This document shows, in pieces, positions 27,601 to 35,405 of a DNA stretch of 64,000 bases. Under the pieces are notes generated by a model. That model saw nothing but the letters and a program-made list of their open reading frames with translations, was not told the origin of the DNA and searched no databases. Source of the DNA: Pseudoduganella lutea (lineage in GTDB: Bacteria > Pseudomonadota > Gammaproteobacteria > Burkholderiales > Burkholderiaceae_D); assembly GCF_004209755.1 (NCBI RefSeq), contig NZ_CP035913.1, positions 7,254,001-7,318,000 of the forward strand, given 5' to 3'. Position 1 is the first letter of the stretch; every line of letters begins with the position of its first letter. The position numbers and the translations under genes were made by a program.

Positions 27601-27756
27601 ATCGGCTACAACCTGACCAAGAACCTGACGCTGCAGTTCGAAGGCATCAACCTGAACGACGAAACGCAGCGCGTGCACGGCCGTAACAAGATGATGGTGC
27701 TATCCGCCACGCAGGGTGGACCGCGCTACATGCTGGGCGCGCGGTACAAGTTCTGA
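24691..27756 (+). CDS. TonB-dependent receptor, carbohydrate (Caulobacter/Xanthomonas) type
   Basis: A 1021-residue outer-membrane receptor. The signal peptide (about 1-37, basic KKKSSK then a hydrophobic stretch) ends MAPAFAQ, and a Ton box VVVKGIRAS follows. The plug (about 65-195) has DDIGKFPDTNLAESLQRISG and VRGVGPDLNMVLLNGR, diagnostic of the carbohydrate-type receptors common in Xanthomonas and Caulobacter. The barrel ends YMLGARYKF with the C-terminal Phe needed for assembly. The start is GTG at 24691, preceded by AGGAG. Import of an oligosaccharide under ROK/LacI-type control is likely; the sugar is unknown. A strong terminator follows. Confidence 0.93.
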   Translation: MLYSKKKSSKELSASPNTHHRLIAIAVAGACATLMAPAFAQEATQAAPAVAQAATGPSAQEVAGNVAGNVADPSAPATVVVKGIRASMQSTLNLKRNSDGIVDGIVADDIGKFPDTNLAESLQRISGVSIDRNRGEGSQVTVRGVGPDLNMVLLNGRQMPTSNLGDLAGRAFDFSNLASEAVSQIQVYKSSRADTPPGGIGATLNIMTARPLELGNMASIGGKLVYDTSNDNLPQEDAAKRSYTPEVSGIYSTTWADGMFGVSVSASYQERNLGVNQAQITNGWKGPYTATQTGVTGVIPLPGAPGSENITNRPDGSDVYSVPQNISYFMRGSQRQRTNGQLTFQFRPNKDLTTTLDYTYSLNKVQTKYHELSAWFNHGPSVSSWTDGPVAAPIFYQENVANQDIAMNGGDFATKSENKSLGFNTQWKVSNDLRLTFDAHHSTATSQKDSPFGSNNDLATVSFSRGNTRVLFDNEMPVLSIEGADFNRAPMQVSGSWFQDGYQRMEIDQAQAGGRLKLFEDSELNFGLSITNVKNRSAFQQVQSDSWGGATSPADYPQSMFRPDSLGQYFDKLGGHDNPALFQQIHLFDFAAMRQRVSDATGKPALYLPSLSNPDYDRRTTEKSRALYFQLNTEWDTAMPMHTGIGVRYEKTDVLSTALSQTVAGVNWVAQNELPFVFSGKDFTSLKGKYHHFLPSLDWDMNVRDDFKVRASYGWTIGRPRYDQIQGGTNINPTGNINYGTGTRGNPALEPVKSKNLDLSAEWYYSPQSTVSLGLFHKSLSNYAGQSVNMEASPNVTTPVGGAYWNAALASGCINTDTTCIRNYIFRNFAGQDGVVRGAPNALGNETGTISGIAGNPAVQYQITSFVNEKSANVKGAEVNWQHMFGTSGFGIQANYTYVKSNLAFDNAGSGNQFALVGLSDSANVIGIFENDKWSIRAAYNWRDEFLSSVTDQAGPNPQYVEPYGQVDLSIGYNLTKNLTLQFEGINLNDETQRVHGRNKMMVLSATQGGPRYMLGARYKF

Positions 27757-27800
27757 TGAAGGGTTGATCGTCGCGGCGCATCGCAGCGCCGCGCTCCCGG

Positions 27801-27827
27801 CGGGCCGTCCAAGGACGGCCCGTTTTT
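27801..27827 (+). terminator. Rho-independent terminator after TonB receptor
   Basis: CGGGCCGTCC / GGACGGCCCG stem with AA loop and TTTTT, 45 nt after the receptor stop. Confidence 0.9.
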
Positions 27828-27980
27828 CATGGCGCGCATGGCGCCTGCCGGCTTGCGGCTGCCTGCCGCGGCGCGGCGAAACCGGGAGTGCATAACAGAT
27901 TGATACTTATAAGAATTTAAATGTACAATGCCGGGGCATCGCGCACGTCCGGTGCGCATCGTTCATGCCAGAAGGACCCC

Positions 27981-29168
27981 GTGCCGCACCGCGACCTGCC
28001 CCATCCCCGCCTTGAAATCGATCGCCAGCGTGCGGAGTTCGCGGACGCGGCCGTCGAAGATCGCTTCAACCGCCACCACCTGCCCGAGCGTTCCGCCCAG
28101 CTGAAGATCAGCCTGCTGTTCTGCGCCGCCTTCTACGTGGCCTTCGGCGCCACCGACGTGGCCACGCTGGGCCCGACCACCACGGCCGGCGTGATGATCG
28201 CACTGCGCGTGCTCGTGGCGCTGATCGCCGGCGCCGGCCTGCTGGCGATCACGCGCCGCCCTGAATCGGTGCGGGTGGCGGTGCTGGCCGCGTGCAATGT
28301 CGAAATCGTCGGCCTCGCGGTATTCATGGTGCTGTGCTGGTACCAGCCTGCCGCCATGACGTGGAACGTGATGTCGCAGGCGCTGATCCTGATGGCCATC
28401 TACGTCAATATTCCGAACCGGTTCATCTACGCCGTATGGATCGCCTGCGGTTCGTCGGCCGTGTTCTGCGTGATGCTGTTTGTCCAGGGCAGCCTCAGGA
28501 TGGACGACCAGGTGGCGCTGGTGCTGCTGCTCATGCTCGGCAATACGCTCGGCTACATCGGCGCGCGCCGCTTCCACCTGGCGCAGCGCGAGCAATTCCG
28601 CTCCGCCATCCTGCTCGAGCAACTGGCCGACCGGGACCCGCTGACGGGCTGCTTCAACCGCCGCGTGCTGCAAAGGGGCCTGCTCGATGCCGAGCTGGCG
28701 CGGGCACGGCGCTACGGCACGGCGCTGTCCGTGATCCTGTGCGACATCGATCACTTCAAGCGCATCAACGACACGCATGGCCATGCGGCGGGCGACCATG
28801 TGCTGCACGAATTCGGCGGCCTGCTGCTGGCGATGACGCGCGAAACCGTCGACAGCGTGGTGCGCTACGGCGGCGAGGAATTCCTCATGGTGTTGCCGGA
28901 AACGGATCTCGATGGCGCCCACGCCCTGGCCGAACGGATCCGCCATGCGTTCGGCAGCACCGGCAGCGCCGTCGAGCTGGGCCAGTTCGTGACCGCCACC
29001 GCCAGCTTCGGCATCGCCGCCGTGCCGGCGCTCGATCCCGATGCGCCGGACCGCCCGGACATGCTGGTCGAGGCGGCCGACGCGCAGTTGTATGCGGCGA
29101 AGCGGGGCGGGCGCAATTGTGTGCGCGGCGTGGCGGTGACGGCGGCGCCGGTCAGGTCGACGGCGTAA
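27981..29168 (+). CDS. Membrane-bound diguanylate cyclase (GGDEF)
   Basis: A 395-residue inner-membrane enzyme that makes c-di-GMP from two GTP. About six TM helices (residues about 45-205) form a sensor region I cannot name. The GGDEF domain (about 215-380) has DPLTGCFNRR, CDIDHFKRINDTHGH and an intact GGEEF active loop at 297-301. No RxxD inhibitory site is seen upstream of the loop. The start is GTG 27981 because AAGGA lies just upstream; an ATG at 27921 in the same frame lacks a ribosome-binding site and sits in promoter-like AT-rich DNA. It is followed by a palindromic repeat element. Confidence 0.88.
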   Translation: MPHRDLPHPRLEIDRQRAEFADAAVEDRFNRHHLPERSAQLKISLLFCAAFYVAFGATDVATLGPTTTAGVMIALRVLVALIAGAGLLAITRRPESVRVAVLAACNVEIVGLAVFMVLCWYQPAAMTWNVMSQALILMAIYVNIPNRFIYAVWIACGSSAVFCVMLFVQGSLRMDDQVALVLLLMLGNTLGYIGARRFHLAQREQFRSAILLEQLADRDPLTGCFNRRVLQRGLLDAELARARRYGTALSVILCDIDHFKRINDTHGHAAGDHVLHEFGGLLLAMTRETVDSVVRYGGEEFLMVLPETDLDGAHALAERIRHAFGSTGSAVELGQFVTATASFGIAAVPALDPDAPDRPDMLVEAADAQLYAAKRGGRNCVRGVAVTAAPVRSTA

Positions 29169-29200
29169 GGTTTCCGAGGCAGCCGTGGTGCGCGAGCAAA

Positions 29201-29272
29201 AGGCTGGGGTCAGTCCCCTCGATGCGCGAACAACCAGGATTGACGCCTTCACTTACCGGGGACAGACCCCGG
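29201..29272. repeat. Family A repeat pair
   Basis: CTGGGGTCAGTCCCCT and TACCGGGGACAGACCCC in inverted orientation about 40 nt apart, between the convergent cyclase and sugar-kinase genes. The left arm, with its preceding AAAAGG, is nearly identical to the arm at 32062-32084. Confidence 0.65.
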
Positions 29273-29295
29273 TGACGCACGCGTTCTTCGTGACA

Positions 29296-30207
29296 TCAAG
29301 CTTCAACTGACGCGTTCCGAGGTGGAATCGCGCCGCGGTGTGCCAGCTTGGCGGCGGCGACACGGTTGGCGAGACCGGCGGCTTCGGCGGGCGTCTCGCC
29401 ACGCAACACGGCGGCGAGATAGGCGCCATTCCACGCATCGCCGGCGCCGGTGGTATCGACCACGTTCGCGGCCACCGCGGGCACCGCCGTGCGCTCGCCG
29501 TGCAGCCACACTTCGCAGCCCTCTTCCCCGTGCTTGACCACCGCGTGCGCCACCAGCGCCTGCGGCGCACCGGGCAGGATGGCGGCATCGGCCGGCAGGC
29601 TCGGGAGCAGGATGTCGACGTACGGCAGCAGCTCGGCACAGGCGGCGCGGGCAGCATCTTCATCGTTCCACAAGCGCGGCCGGTAGTTCGGATCGTAGGC
29701 CACCAGCACGCCCCGTTCGCGGGCGATGCGGGCCGCGGCCAGCGTGGCGGCGCGGGCACCGGGTGAAATGGCTTGCGTAATGCCCGACAGCAGGATGCAG
29801 CGGGCCGAGGCGATGAAGGCCACGTCGATATCGGCGGCGCTCAGCTGCGAGGCGGCACTGCCGGCCCGGCGGTACGTGAACGACCGTTCGCCGTGCGCAT
29901 CGAGCGAAATGAAATACACCCCGTTTTCACCCGGCACCAGCGGCGCGTGCGAAACGTCGATCCCTTCGTCTTCCCAGGCGGCGCGCAGGCCGGCGCCGAA
30001 CGGGTCGTCACCCACCCGGCTGGCGAATGCCGTGCGCGCGCCCTGCCGGCTCGCCGCGACGAGCGCGTTCAGCACGTCGCCGCCATAGGCCTTGCCGAAG
30101 CGTTGCGCACGCGACAGCGGCTCGGTGGCATTGAACTCGACCATGCATTCGCCCAGGCCGACCAGGTCGAAGCGGCGTGCGGTGTCCGGGGGGTTGGATT
30201 CAGTCAT
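29296..30207 (-). CDS. kdgK: PfkB-family sugar kinase (2-keto-3-deoxygluconate kinase-like)
   Basis: A 303-residue ribokinase-fold enzyme. The N-terminal GECMVEF and GGDVLNALVAASRQG are typical of KDG kinases, the middle has VYFISLDAHGERSFTYRR, and the C-terminal signature DTTGAGDAWNGAYLA carries the catalytic Asp and anion hole. KdgK phosphorylates 2-keto-3-deoxygluconate, the hexuronate/pectin breakdown intermediate, feeding KDPG aldolase. The assignment to KDG rather than another sugar is by family resemblance. A hexuronate-type transporter starts at the window's right end. No good ribosome-binding site precedes the ATG. It is divergent from the chemoreceptor gene. Confidence 0.8.
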   Translation of the reverse strand: MTESNPPDTARRFDLVGLGECMVEFNATEPLSRAQRFGKAYGGDVLNALVAASRQGARTAFASRVGDDPFGAGLRAAWEDEGIDVSHAPLVPGENGVYFISLDAHGERSFTYRRAGSAASQLSAADIDVAFIASARCILLSGITQAISPGARAATLAAARIARERGVLVAYDPNYRPRLWNDEDAARAACAELLPYVDILLPSLPADAAILPGAPQALVAHAVVKHGEEGCEVWLHGERTAVPAVAANVVDTTGAGDAWNGAYLAAVLRGETPAEAAGLANRVAAAKLAHRGAIPPRNASVEA

Positions 30208-30383
30208 CGATGAATTGGTGGAAGGTTAAATAAACGCCAACACAAAATCGGCCTTCCAGCTTTTACCATCGTTTTCCGTCGCTGAAAAGTTCTTTGTGCG
30301 CCAGCCATGCCATCACTACGGTATAAATGGCGGCACGAAAGGCGGGCCACTGCCGGAAACCTGATCACTAGGAGACGACGACA

Positions 30384-32027
30384 ATGAATGTAGCGAATCT
30401 CACCATCGGAAAACGGCTGGCGCTCGGCTTTGCGATCGTGTGCGTGATGCTGATCGCGATGGTACAGCTGTCGAACGTCATGCTGTCGCGGGTGAATACC
30501 GGCACCGGCGAGATCGTGAACAACCGGATGCCGAAGATCGAGGCGACCGGCCGCATGCTGGAAGAAGTCAACGACATCGCCATCGCGCTGCGCAACATGA
30601 TCCTCAACGACCATCCGGACGACCGCCGGCAGCAACATGCGGAAGTGGTGGCGTCGCGGCAGGCGATCAACGACGTGATGCGCGAGCTCGAGGCCACGCT
30701 GCAGGATCCGAAAGCGCGCGACCTGCTGCGCCAGATGCGCGCCGACACCGACCGGTACATCGCCGCGCAGGACACGCTGATCGGCCACGTCAACAGCGGC
30801 GCCACCGACACGGCGCGCGCCTACCTCGTGGGCGAAATGCGGCCCCTGCTGGTGCGCCTGAAGCAGGCCACCCGCGAGCAGGCGGCGTTGCAGAAACAGA
30901 TCAGCGCGAACGCCGCCGAGGCGGCGGCGGACACCTATTCGAGCACGCGCAACCTGATGTGGGGCCTGGGCTTCATCGCCGTCGCGCTGGCGGCCGCCGT
31001 GGCATGGTGGATCACGCGATCGATCACGGGGCCGGTCGAACAGGCGCTCGGCGTGGCGAACACGGTGGCGGCGGGCGATCTCACGAGCCGCATCGATGCG
31101 CAGACACGCGACGAGATGGGCGAACTGCTGCGCGCGCTGCGCCGCATGAATGAGAGTCTGGCCGCCACGGTGGCCACGGTGCGCCAGGGAACGGACGTCA
31201 TCGCCACCGCCGCGGCCGAGGTGGCGACCGGCAGCCAGGACCTGTCGTCCCGCACCGAACAGCAGGCCAGCGCACTGGAGGAAACGGCATCGTCGATGGA
31301 GCAGCTGGCATCCACCGTGAAGCAGAATGCCGACAATGCGCGCCAGGCCAACACGCTGGCCGGCGCCGCCTCGCAGGTGGCGGCGCGCGGTGGCGACATC
31401 ATCGGCCGCGTCGTCGGCACGATGGACGATATCCGCGCGTCGGCCAGCCGGATCGGCGACATCACCAGCGTCATCGACGGCATCGCGTTCCAGACCAATA
31501 TCCTGGCGCTGAACGCGGCCGTGGAAGCGGCGCGCGCCGGCGAACAGGGGCGCGGCTTCGCCGTCGTCGCTAGCGAGGTGCGCGCGCTGGCGCAACGCTC
31601 GGCCGCCGCGGCCAGGGAAATCAAGGAGCTGATCAGCGCTTCCACCGAGCAGGTCGCCGCCGGCAGCCAGCTCGTGGGCGAGGCCGGCGCCACGATGGGC
31701 GACATCGTCGCCAGCGTGCAGCGCGTGACGGACATCATGGCCGAGATCACCGCGGCCAGCACCGAACAGTCGGCCGGCATCGAGCAGATCAACCGGGCCG
31801 TGGTGGAGATGGATGCCGTGACCCAGCAGAATGCCGCGCTGGTCGAACAGGCGGCCGCGGCTGCCGAGTCGATGAAGGACGAGGCACGGAGGCTGGCGGA
31901 GGCGGTGGCGGTGTTCAGGATTGGAGGGGATGTGGGGGTGGGGGCTCAGGGGTCGCTGGGGTCTCTGGGGTCTGTCCCCGGTAAGCGGCAGGGTCAGCGC
32001 TTGCTGGCGGCGTCACGAGGGGACTGA
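30384..32027 (+). CDS. Methyl-accepting chemotaxis protein with 4HB sensor
   Basis: A 547-residue chemoreceptor. TM1 is at about 12-32, the periplasmic four-helix-bundle sensor at about 35-188, TM2 at about 190-212, HAMP at about 213-265 ([19 protein letters not shown]), and the cytoplasmic signalling hairpin has [20 protein letters not shown]. It controls CheA activity in response to a small ligand. AGGAG precedes the ATG. The last about 30 codons are low-complexity ([11 protein letters not shown]) and encoded by a family A repeat; the stop TGA lies inside GGGGACTGACCCC, so the repeat has replaced the original 3' end. No CheR/CheB pentapeptide is seen. Confidence 0.93.
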   Translation: MNVANLTIGKRLALGFAIVCVMLIAMVQLSNVMLSRVNTGTGEIVNNRMPKIEATGRMLEEVNDIAIALRNMILNDHPDDRRQQHAEVVASRQAINDVMRELEATLQDPKARDLLRQMRADTDRYIAAQDTLIGHVNSGATDTARAYLVGEMRPLLVRLKQATREQAALQKQISANAAEAAADTYSSTRNLMWGLGFIAVALAAAVAWWITRSITGPVEQALGVANTVAAGDLTSRIDAQTRDEMGELLRALRRMNESLAATVATVRQGTDVIATAAAEVATGSQDLSSRTEQQASALEETASSMEQLASTVKQNADNARQANTLAGAASQVAARGGDIIGRVVGTMDDIRASASRIGDITSVIDGIAFQTNILALNAAVEAARAGEQGRGFAVVASEVRALAQRSAAAAREIKELISASTEQVAAGSQLVGEAGATMGDIVASVQRVTDIMAEITAASTEQSAGIEQINRAVVEMDAVTQQNAALVEQAAAAAESMKDEARRLAEAVAVFRIGGDVGVGAQGSLGSLGSVPGKRQGQRLLAASRGD

Positions 32028-32033
32028 CCCCGG
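31965..32033. repeat. Family A repeat overlapping the chemoreceptor 3' end
   Basis: Inverted arms CTGGGGTCTGTCCCCGG (31965-31981) and GAGGGGACTGACCCCGG (32017-32033). The right arm contains the chemoreceptor stop codon. Confidence 0.65.
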
Positions 32034-32063
32034 TTTTATGCGGGCGTTCCGACGGCGCGGCCA

Positions 32064-32131
32064 AAAGGCTGGGGTCAGTCCCCTTGATACGCTAACGGCA
32101 AGTCTTGGAGTTCACAGTTACCGGGGACAGG
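32064..32131. repeat. Family A repeat, second pair
   Basis: AGGCTGGGGTCAGTCCCCT (from 32065) and GTTACCGGGGACAGG (32117-32131) in inverted orientation. Closely similar to the pair at 29201-29272. Confidence 0.6.
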
Positions 32132-32244
32132 AAGGAGTGATCCCTTGCAAGGGATCACCGCTGCGCAGGCGAGGAGCATGCTCCTCGAACCCCCTGCTCC
32201 GCCCCCTGCTGATCAACCGCTAGTTGCGAGCTCGCGGAATAACC

Positions 32245-32295
32245 GGTGTCTGACACATTTTCCGGGAAAAACGTCCGGAAAAAATGTCAGACACC
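32245..32295. repeat. Family B 51-bp palindrome
   Basis: GGTGTCTGACA ... TGTCAGACACC with inner TTTTCCGG / CCGGAAAA. It has the same architecture as 6926-6976 and 52490-52538, with a matched G-to-T / C-to-A change in both arms. It lies between the convergent chemoreceptor and MarR genes. Confidence 0.7.
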
Positions 32296-32328
32296 AGAAG
32301 CGCCATCTGCGACATCACCTGGTGCAAT

Positions 32329-32982
32329 TCACGCGAAGATTTGCCAGTTGCGCTGGGCGGCGGTGGGGTCGGCGGGTTCGTGTTCGGCGCAGTCGATGCG
32401 CAGGAAGGCGATGGGCAGGGGGGCGCCGACGAGGGCGCAGTGGTGCGGGGCGTCGGCGCCGGGGAATTTGTTGGGTTCGAAGTGGCGGCACGACAGGCAG
32501 ACGCGCAGTTCGGGGAAGCGTTCGGTCTTCTGCAGTTCGGCGATCGTCTTGAACAGGCCCGTCAGCAGGGCCACCTGCAGCGCATGGGGCAGCGCGGAGA
32601 CGGCGTCGTCGGCGAAGTCCAGCGCGCCCTCGAGCCGCCCGGCCAGTTGTTCCCCCTCGGGCGTCAGCAGCAGCGCCGTGGCGCGGCCGTCGTCGGCCGC
32701 GCGGGTCTTGCGCACGTAGCCCTTCGACACGAGCGCGGCGACGGAATCGCTGGCGCTGGCCGTGGAAATCGACAGTTGCTGCGCCAGCCACGACAGCCGC
32801 ATGCCACGCGCGCGGCGGTGCAGCAACTGCACGATCTCCGCTTGCGCGGGATTGAGCTGCTCGGCGGTGGAAGCAGCCCACATGCCGGCCCGCATCACGC
32901 TGGCCAGGCGGGCGATGGCGGTGACGATCCGGGCCGACAGGTCCGGCGTCGTGTCCCAGGGAGTTTCCGGCGAGATGTCCAT
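32329..32982 (-). CDS. MarR-family regulator with C-terminal Cys cluster
   Basis: A 217-residue regulator. Residues about 15-150 form a MarR winged helix (MRLSWLAQQLSISTASASDSV recognition region, then a wing with RAADDGRATALLLT). The C-terminal extension (about 155-217) has CLSCRHF (C162, C165), HHC (H180, H181, C182) and DCAEHE (C198, H201), which looks like a zinc or Fe-S/redox-sensing site. Most MarR proteins are about 150 residues, so this tail is the notable part. There is no operon partner on the same strand, and the target is unknown. The ribosome-binding site is weak. Confidence 0.85.
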   Translation of the reverse strand: MDISPETPWDTTPDLSARIVTAIARLASVMRAGMWAASTAEQLNPAQAEIVQLLHRRARGMRLSWLAQQLSISTASASDSVAALVSKGYVRKTRAADDGRATALLLTPEGEQLAGRLEGALDFADDAVSALPHALQVALLTGLFKTIAELQKTERFPELRVCLSCRHFEPNKFPGADAPHHCALVGAPLPIAFLRIDCAEHEPADPTAAQRNWQIFA

Positions 32983-33045
32983 GCCGCAGCCTAGTGCCGC
33001 CGCGGCGCCATGTCAAGGAGTCCTAAGGGCCGCCAGGTCCCGGCG

Positions 33046-34923
33046 TCACGCCGTGGCAGGCTCGAGGAAGCGTTCCCTGAACGCGTCGGCCGCCATCGGC
33101 ATGCCCAGCAGGTAGCCCTGCACGACGTCGCAGCCCGCTTCGCGCAGCCATTCGAGCTGGCGTGGTTCCTCCACGCCCTCGGCCACCACGGTGAGCCCGA
33201 AGCCGCGCGCCAGCGCCAGCACGGCGTGGATGATGGTTTCCCCCCGTTGCGGCAGCAACTGCACGAAGCTGCGGTCCACCTTCAGCTGGTTGATCGGGAA
33301 CGTCTGCAGGTAGGCCAGCGACGAGTAGCCCGTGCCGAAGTCGTCGATCGCCAGGCGCACGCCGAGCGCGCGCACGGATTGCATGAACGCGAGGGCACCT
33401 GCCACGTCTTCCATCAGCACGCTTTCGGTCAGCTCCAGTTCCAGCCGGCCCGGCGCGAGGCCGCTGGACGCCAGCGCGCGCGTCACGTCCTCGATGAAGC
33501 CGGGCTCGCGCAGCTGCCGCGCGGACATGTTGACGGCCAGCGTGAGGGCCGGACCGCCGGCGCGCTGCCACTGCGCCACTTCGGCGCAGGCATGGCGCAG
33601 CACCCAGCTGCCCAGCTCCACGATCAGGCCGCTTTCCTCGGCGATTGGGATGAATTCGGCCGGCGAGATCGGCCCGTGTTCCGGGTGGCGCCAGCGCACC
33701 AGCGCCTCCACCCCGAGCAGCGCACCGCTGGCGCAATCGAACTGCGGCTGGTAATGCACGGCCAGCTGGCCACCATCGATCGCCCGGCGCAGCTCGCGCT
33801 CGAGCGCGGCGCGCCGCTGCGTGGCCGCCGTCATCGCCGGCACGAACTCGGCCAGCCGGTTACGACCCGACTGCTTGGCGTGGTACAGCGCCGTGTCGGC
33901 GCTGGACACCAGTTCGCTCATCGTCGTCGCATCGTCCGGATACAGGCAGACGCCCACGCTGGCGGTGGCGAAGAATTCGCCCCCTTCCACCGCGAACGGA
34001 TGGCGCAGCGCCTGCGTGACCTTGTCGGCGATCGCCACGGCGGATGCGCGGCCCGGCACCGGCGCCACGATGATCGCGAACTCGTCGCCGCCGATGCGGC
34101 CCACCAGGTCCGAGGTGCGCACCGCGCCGGACAGCGCGGCGGCCACCTTCTTGAGCAGTTCGTCGCCGGCCGCGTGCCCGGCGGTGTCGTTGACGGTCTT
34201 GAAATTGTCCAGGTCCACCAGCAGCAGCGCTACCTGCGTGCCCGCCACGCCGGCCTCCTCCAGCGCGCCTTCCAGCCGCGCATAGGTGGCGTGCCGGTTC
34301 GGCAGCTGCGTGACGTGGTCGGTGTGCGCCATGTAGTCGAGCTTGCGCTCGGCGGCGGCCACCCGCGCACGCGTGGTACGGCCCAGCGTGGCCACGACCA
34401 GCATGGCGCCCAGCGATGCGACCACCAGCAGGCCCACGTAGCGCAGCATTGCCCCGCGCAGCCGGTCGGTGCCGACGTGCAGCACCGTGTGCCCCACCAC
34501 GTTGCCGCGGTAGCGCACCGTGTCCTTCACCACGATGCCGCCATCGCGCTCGCCGAGGGCGGCTTGCAGCGTCAGCGGCAGGCGGCTGTCGGGGTACGAG
34601 AATTCCGCGAAACGGCGGCCATCCTGGTCGTAGATGCCCACCGCCTTCAGGCCTTGCGCATAGCGGAACGCGCGCAGCGTTTCCTGCGCCGACTCGCGGT
34701 CGCCGAACATCAGTGGCGCGGTCACGCTGTCGGCCACGATGGCCGCCTGCACGCGGGCGCCATCGGCCAGCGCCTGGCGGATCTCCAGCAGCTGGTAGGC
34801 CACCAGCACGGCGCCGGCGATCACCAGCGCCGCCACGGCCGCCAGCAACTGGCCGCTGCGCAGCGCGGCGGCGATCGGCATGCGGCCTTTCGGGGCCGTT
34901 GCCTGGGATGGGAGCAGTTTCAT
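33046..34923 (-). CDS. YfiN-like GGDEF-EAL c-di-GMP enzyme
   Basis: A 625-residue inner-membrane protein. TM1 (about 25-45), periplasmic CHASE8-type domain (about 50-150, with [17 protein letters not shown]), TM2 (about 158-178), GGDEF (about 195-355, intact GGDEF in [10 protein letters not shown]), EAL (about 370-615, [20 protein letters not shown] and EGVEE). Both catalytic signatures look intact, so it may make or break c-di-GMP. It is the last gene of a TonB receptor / YfiR operon and overlaps yfiR by ATGA. In YfiBNR systems the periplasmic YfiR holds the YfiN cyclase off; the same logic is inferred here. Confidence 0.92.
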   Translation of the reverse strand: MKLLPSQATAPKGRMPIAAALRSGQLLAAVAALVIAGAVLVAYQLLEIRQALADGARVQAAIVADSVTAPLMFGDRESAQETLRAFRYAQGLKAVGIYDQDGRRFAEFSYPDSRLPLTLQAALGERDGGIVVKDTVRYRGNVVGHTVLHVGTDRLRGAMLRYVGLLVVASLGAMLVVATLGRTTRARVAAAERKLDYMAHTDHVTQLPNRHATYARLEGALEEAGVAGTQVALLLVDLDNFKTVNDTAGHAAGDELLKKVAAALSGAVRTSDLVGRIGGDEFAIIVAPVPGRASAVAIADKVTQALRHPFAVEGGEFFATASVGVCLYPDDATTMSELVSSADTALYHAKQSGRNRLAEFVPAMTAATQRRAALERELRRAIDGGQLAVHYQPQFDCASGALLGVEALVRWRHPEHGPISPAEFIPIAEESGLIVELGSWVLRHACAEVAQWQRAGGPALTLAVNMSARQLREPGFIEDVTRALASSGLAPGRLELELTESVLMEDVAGALAFMQSVRALGVRLAIDDFGTGYSSLAYLQTFPINQLKVDRSFVQLLPQRGETIIHAVLALARGFGLTVVAEGVEEPRQLEWLREAGCDVVQGYLLGMPMAADAFRERFLEPATA

Positions 34924-35405
34924 CGCACGTTCCTCGCCAGACGCAACAGGCGCGAACTGAAGCGCAGCCCGGCGCGCGCGGCTTCCTTGGTGTCGATATC
35001 GAAGCGCAGGTGCTGGTCTTCCTCCACGAGCGCCACGGCCCCGGCGTAACCGGTGGCCGGTTCATCGACGACAGCCAGCATGCCCGTGCCGTCCGCCGCG
35101 GGGCGTACGGCGCCGGCACGCAGCACGGTCACGTCGCACGCCGTGCCGGCCGCCGGCTCGACGACGGCGACCTTGCGCTCGCCCACCGGCTTGCCGTGCA
35201 ACTGGCGCAGGCTTTGCCACAGCGCGTGGCCGCTGGCGACGCACACGTTCAACGGCCGCGTGCCCGCGTTTGCGGGCCACACCGTGAACTGGGCGATGTT
35301 GTAGATATAGGCGGCTTTCAGCACGGCGTCGTCCGTCTGGGCGCGACCGGGCAGCGCCGCGACGAACAGCGCCAGCGCAGTGGCGGCCAGGTATTCAGAA
35401 CGCAT
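34920..35405 (-). CDS. yfiR: YfiR-family (DUF4154) periplasmic regulator
   Basis: A 161-residue exported protein. The signal peptide (about 1-22) ends LPGRAQ, and the YfiR domain opens with [16 protein letters not shown], the hallmark of the family, followed by LNVCVASG and a C-terminal [11 protein letters not shown]. YfiR of Pseudomonas aeruginosa binds the periplasmic domain of the cyclase YfiN and represses it. Here the cyclase-like partner overlaps downstream by 4 nt, and a TonB-dependent receptor overlaps upstream by 11 nt. The two conserved Cys positions (in NVCVAS and TACDVTV) could form the stabilising disulfide. Confidence 0.9.
   Translation of the reverse strand: MRSEYLAATALALFVAALPGRAQTDDAVLKAAYIYNIAQFTVWPANAGTRPLNVCVASGHALWQSLRQLHGKPVGERKVAVVEPAAGTACDVTVLRAGAVRPAADGTGMLAVVDEPATGYAGAVALVEEDQHLRFDIDTKEAARAGLRFSSRLLRLARNVR

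Noticed and set aside
24733..27678. 981-codon antisense frame over the TonB receptor
   Set aside because: Codon-phase shadow; low-complexity His/Arg/Val-rich translation.
27921..27980. Upstream ATG start for the diguanylate cyclase
   Set aside because: It lies in AT-rich promoter-like DNA without a ribosome-binding site; GTG 27981 has AAGGA upstream.
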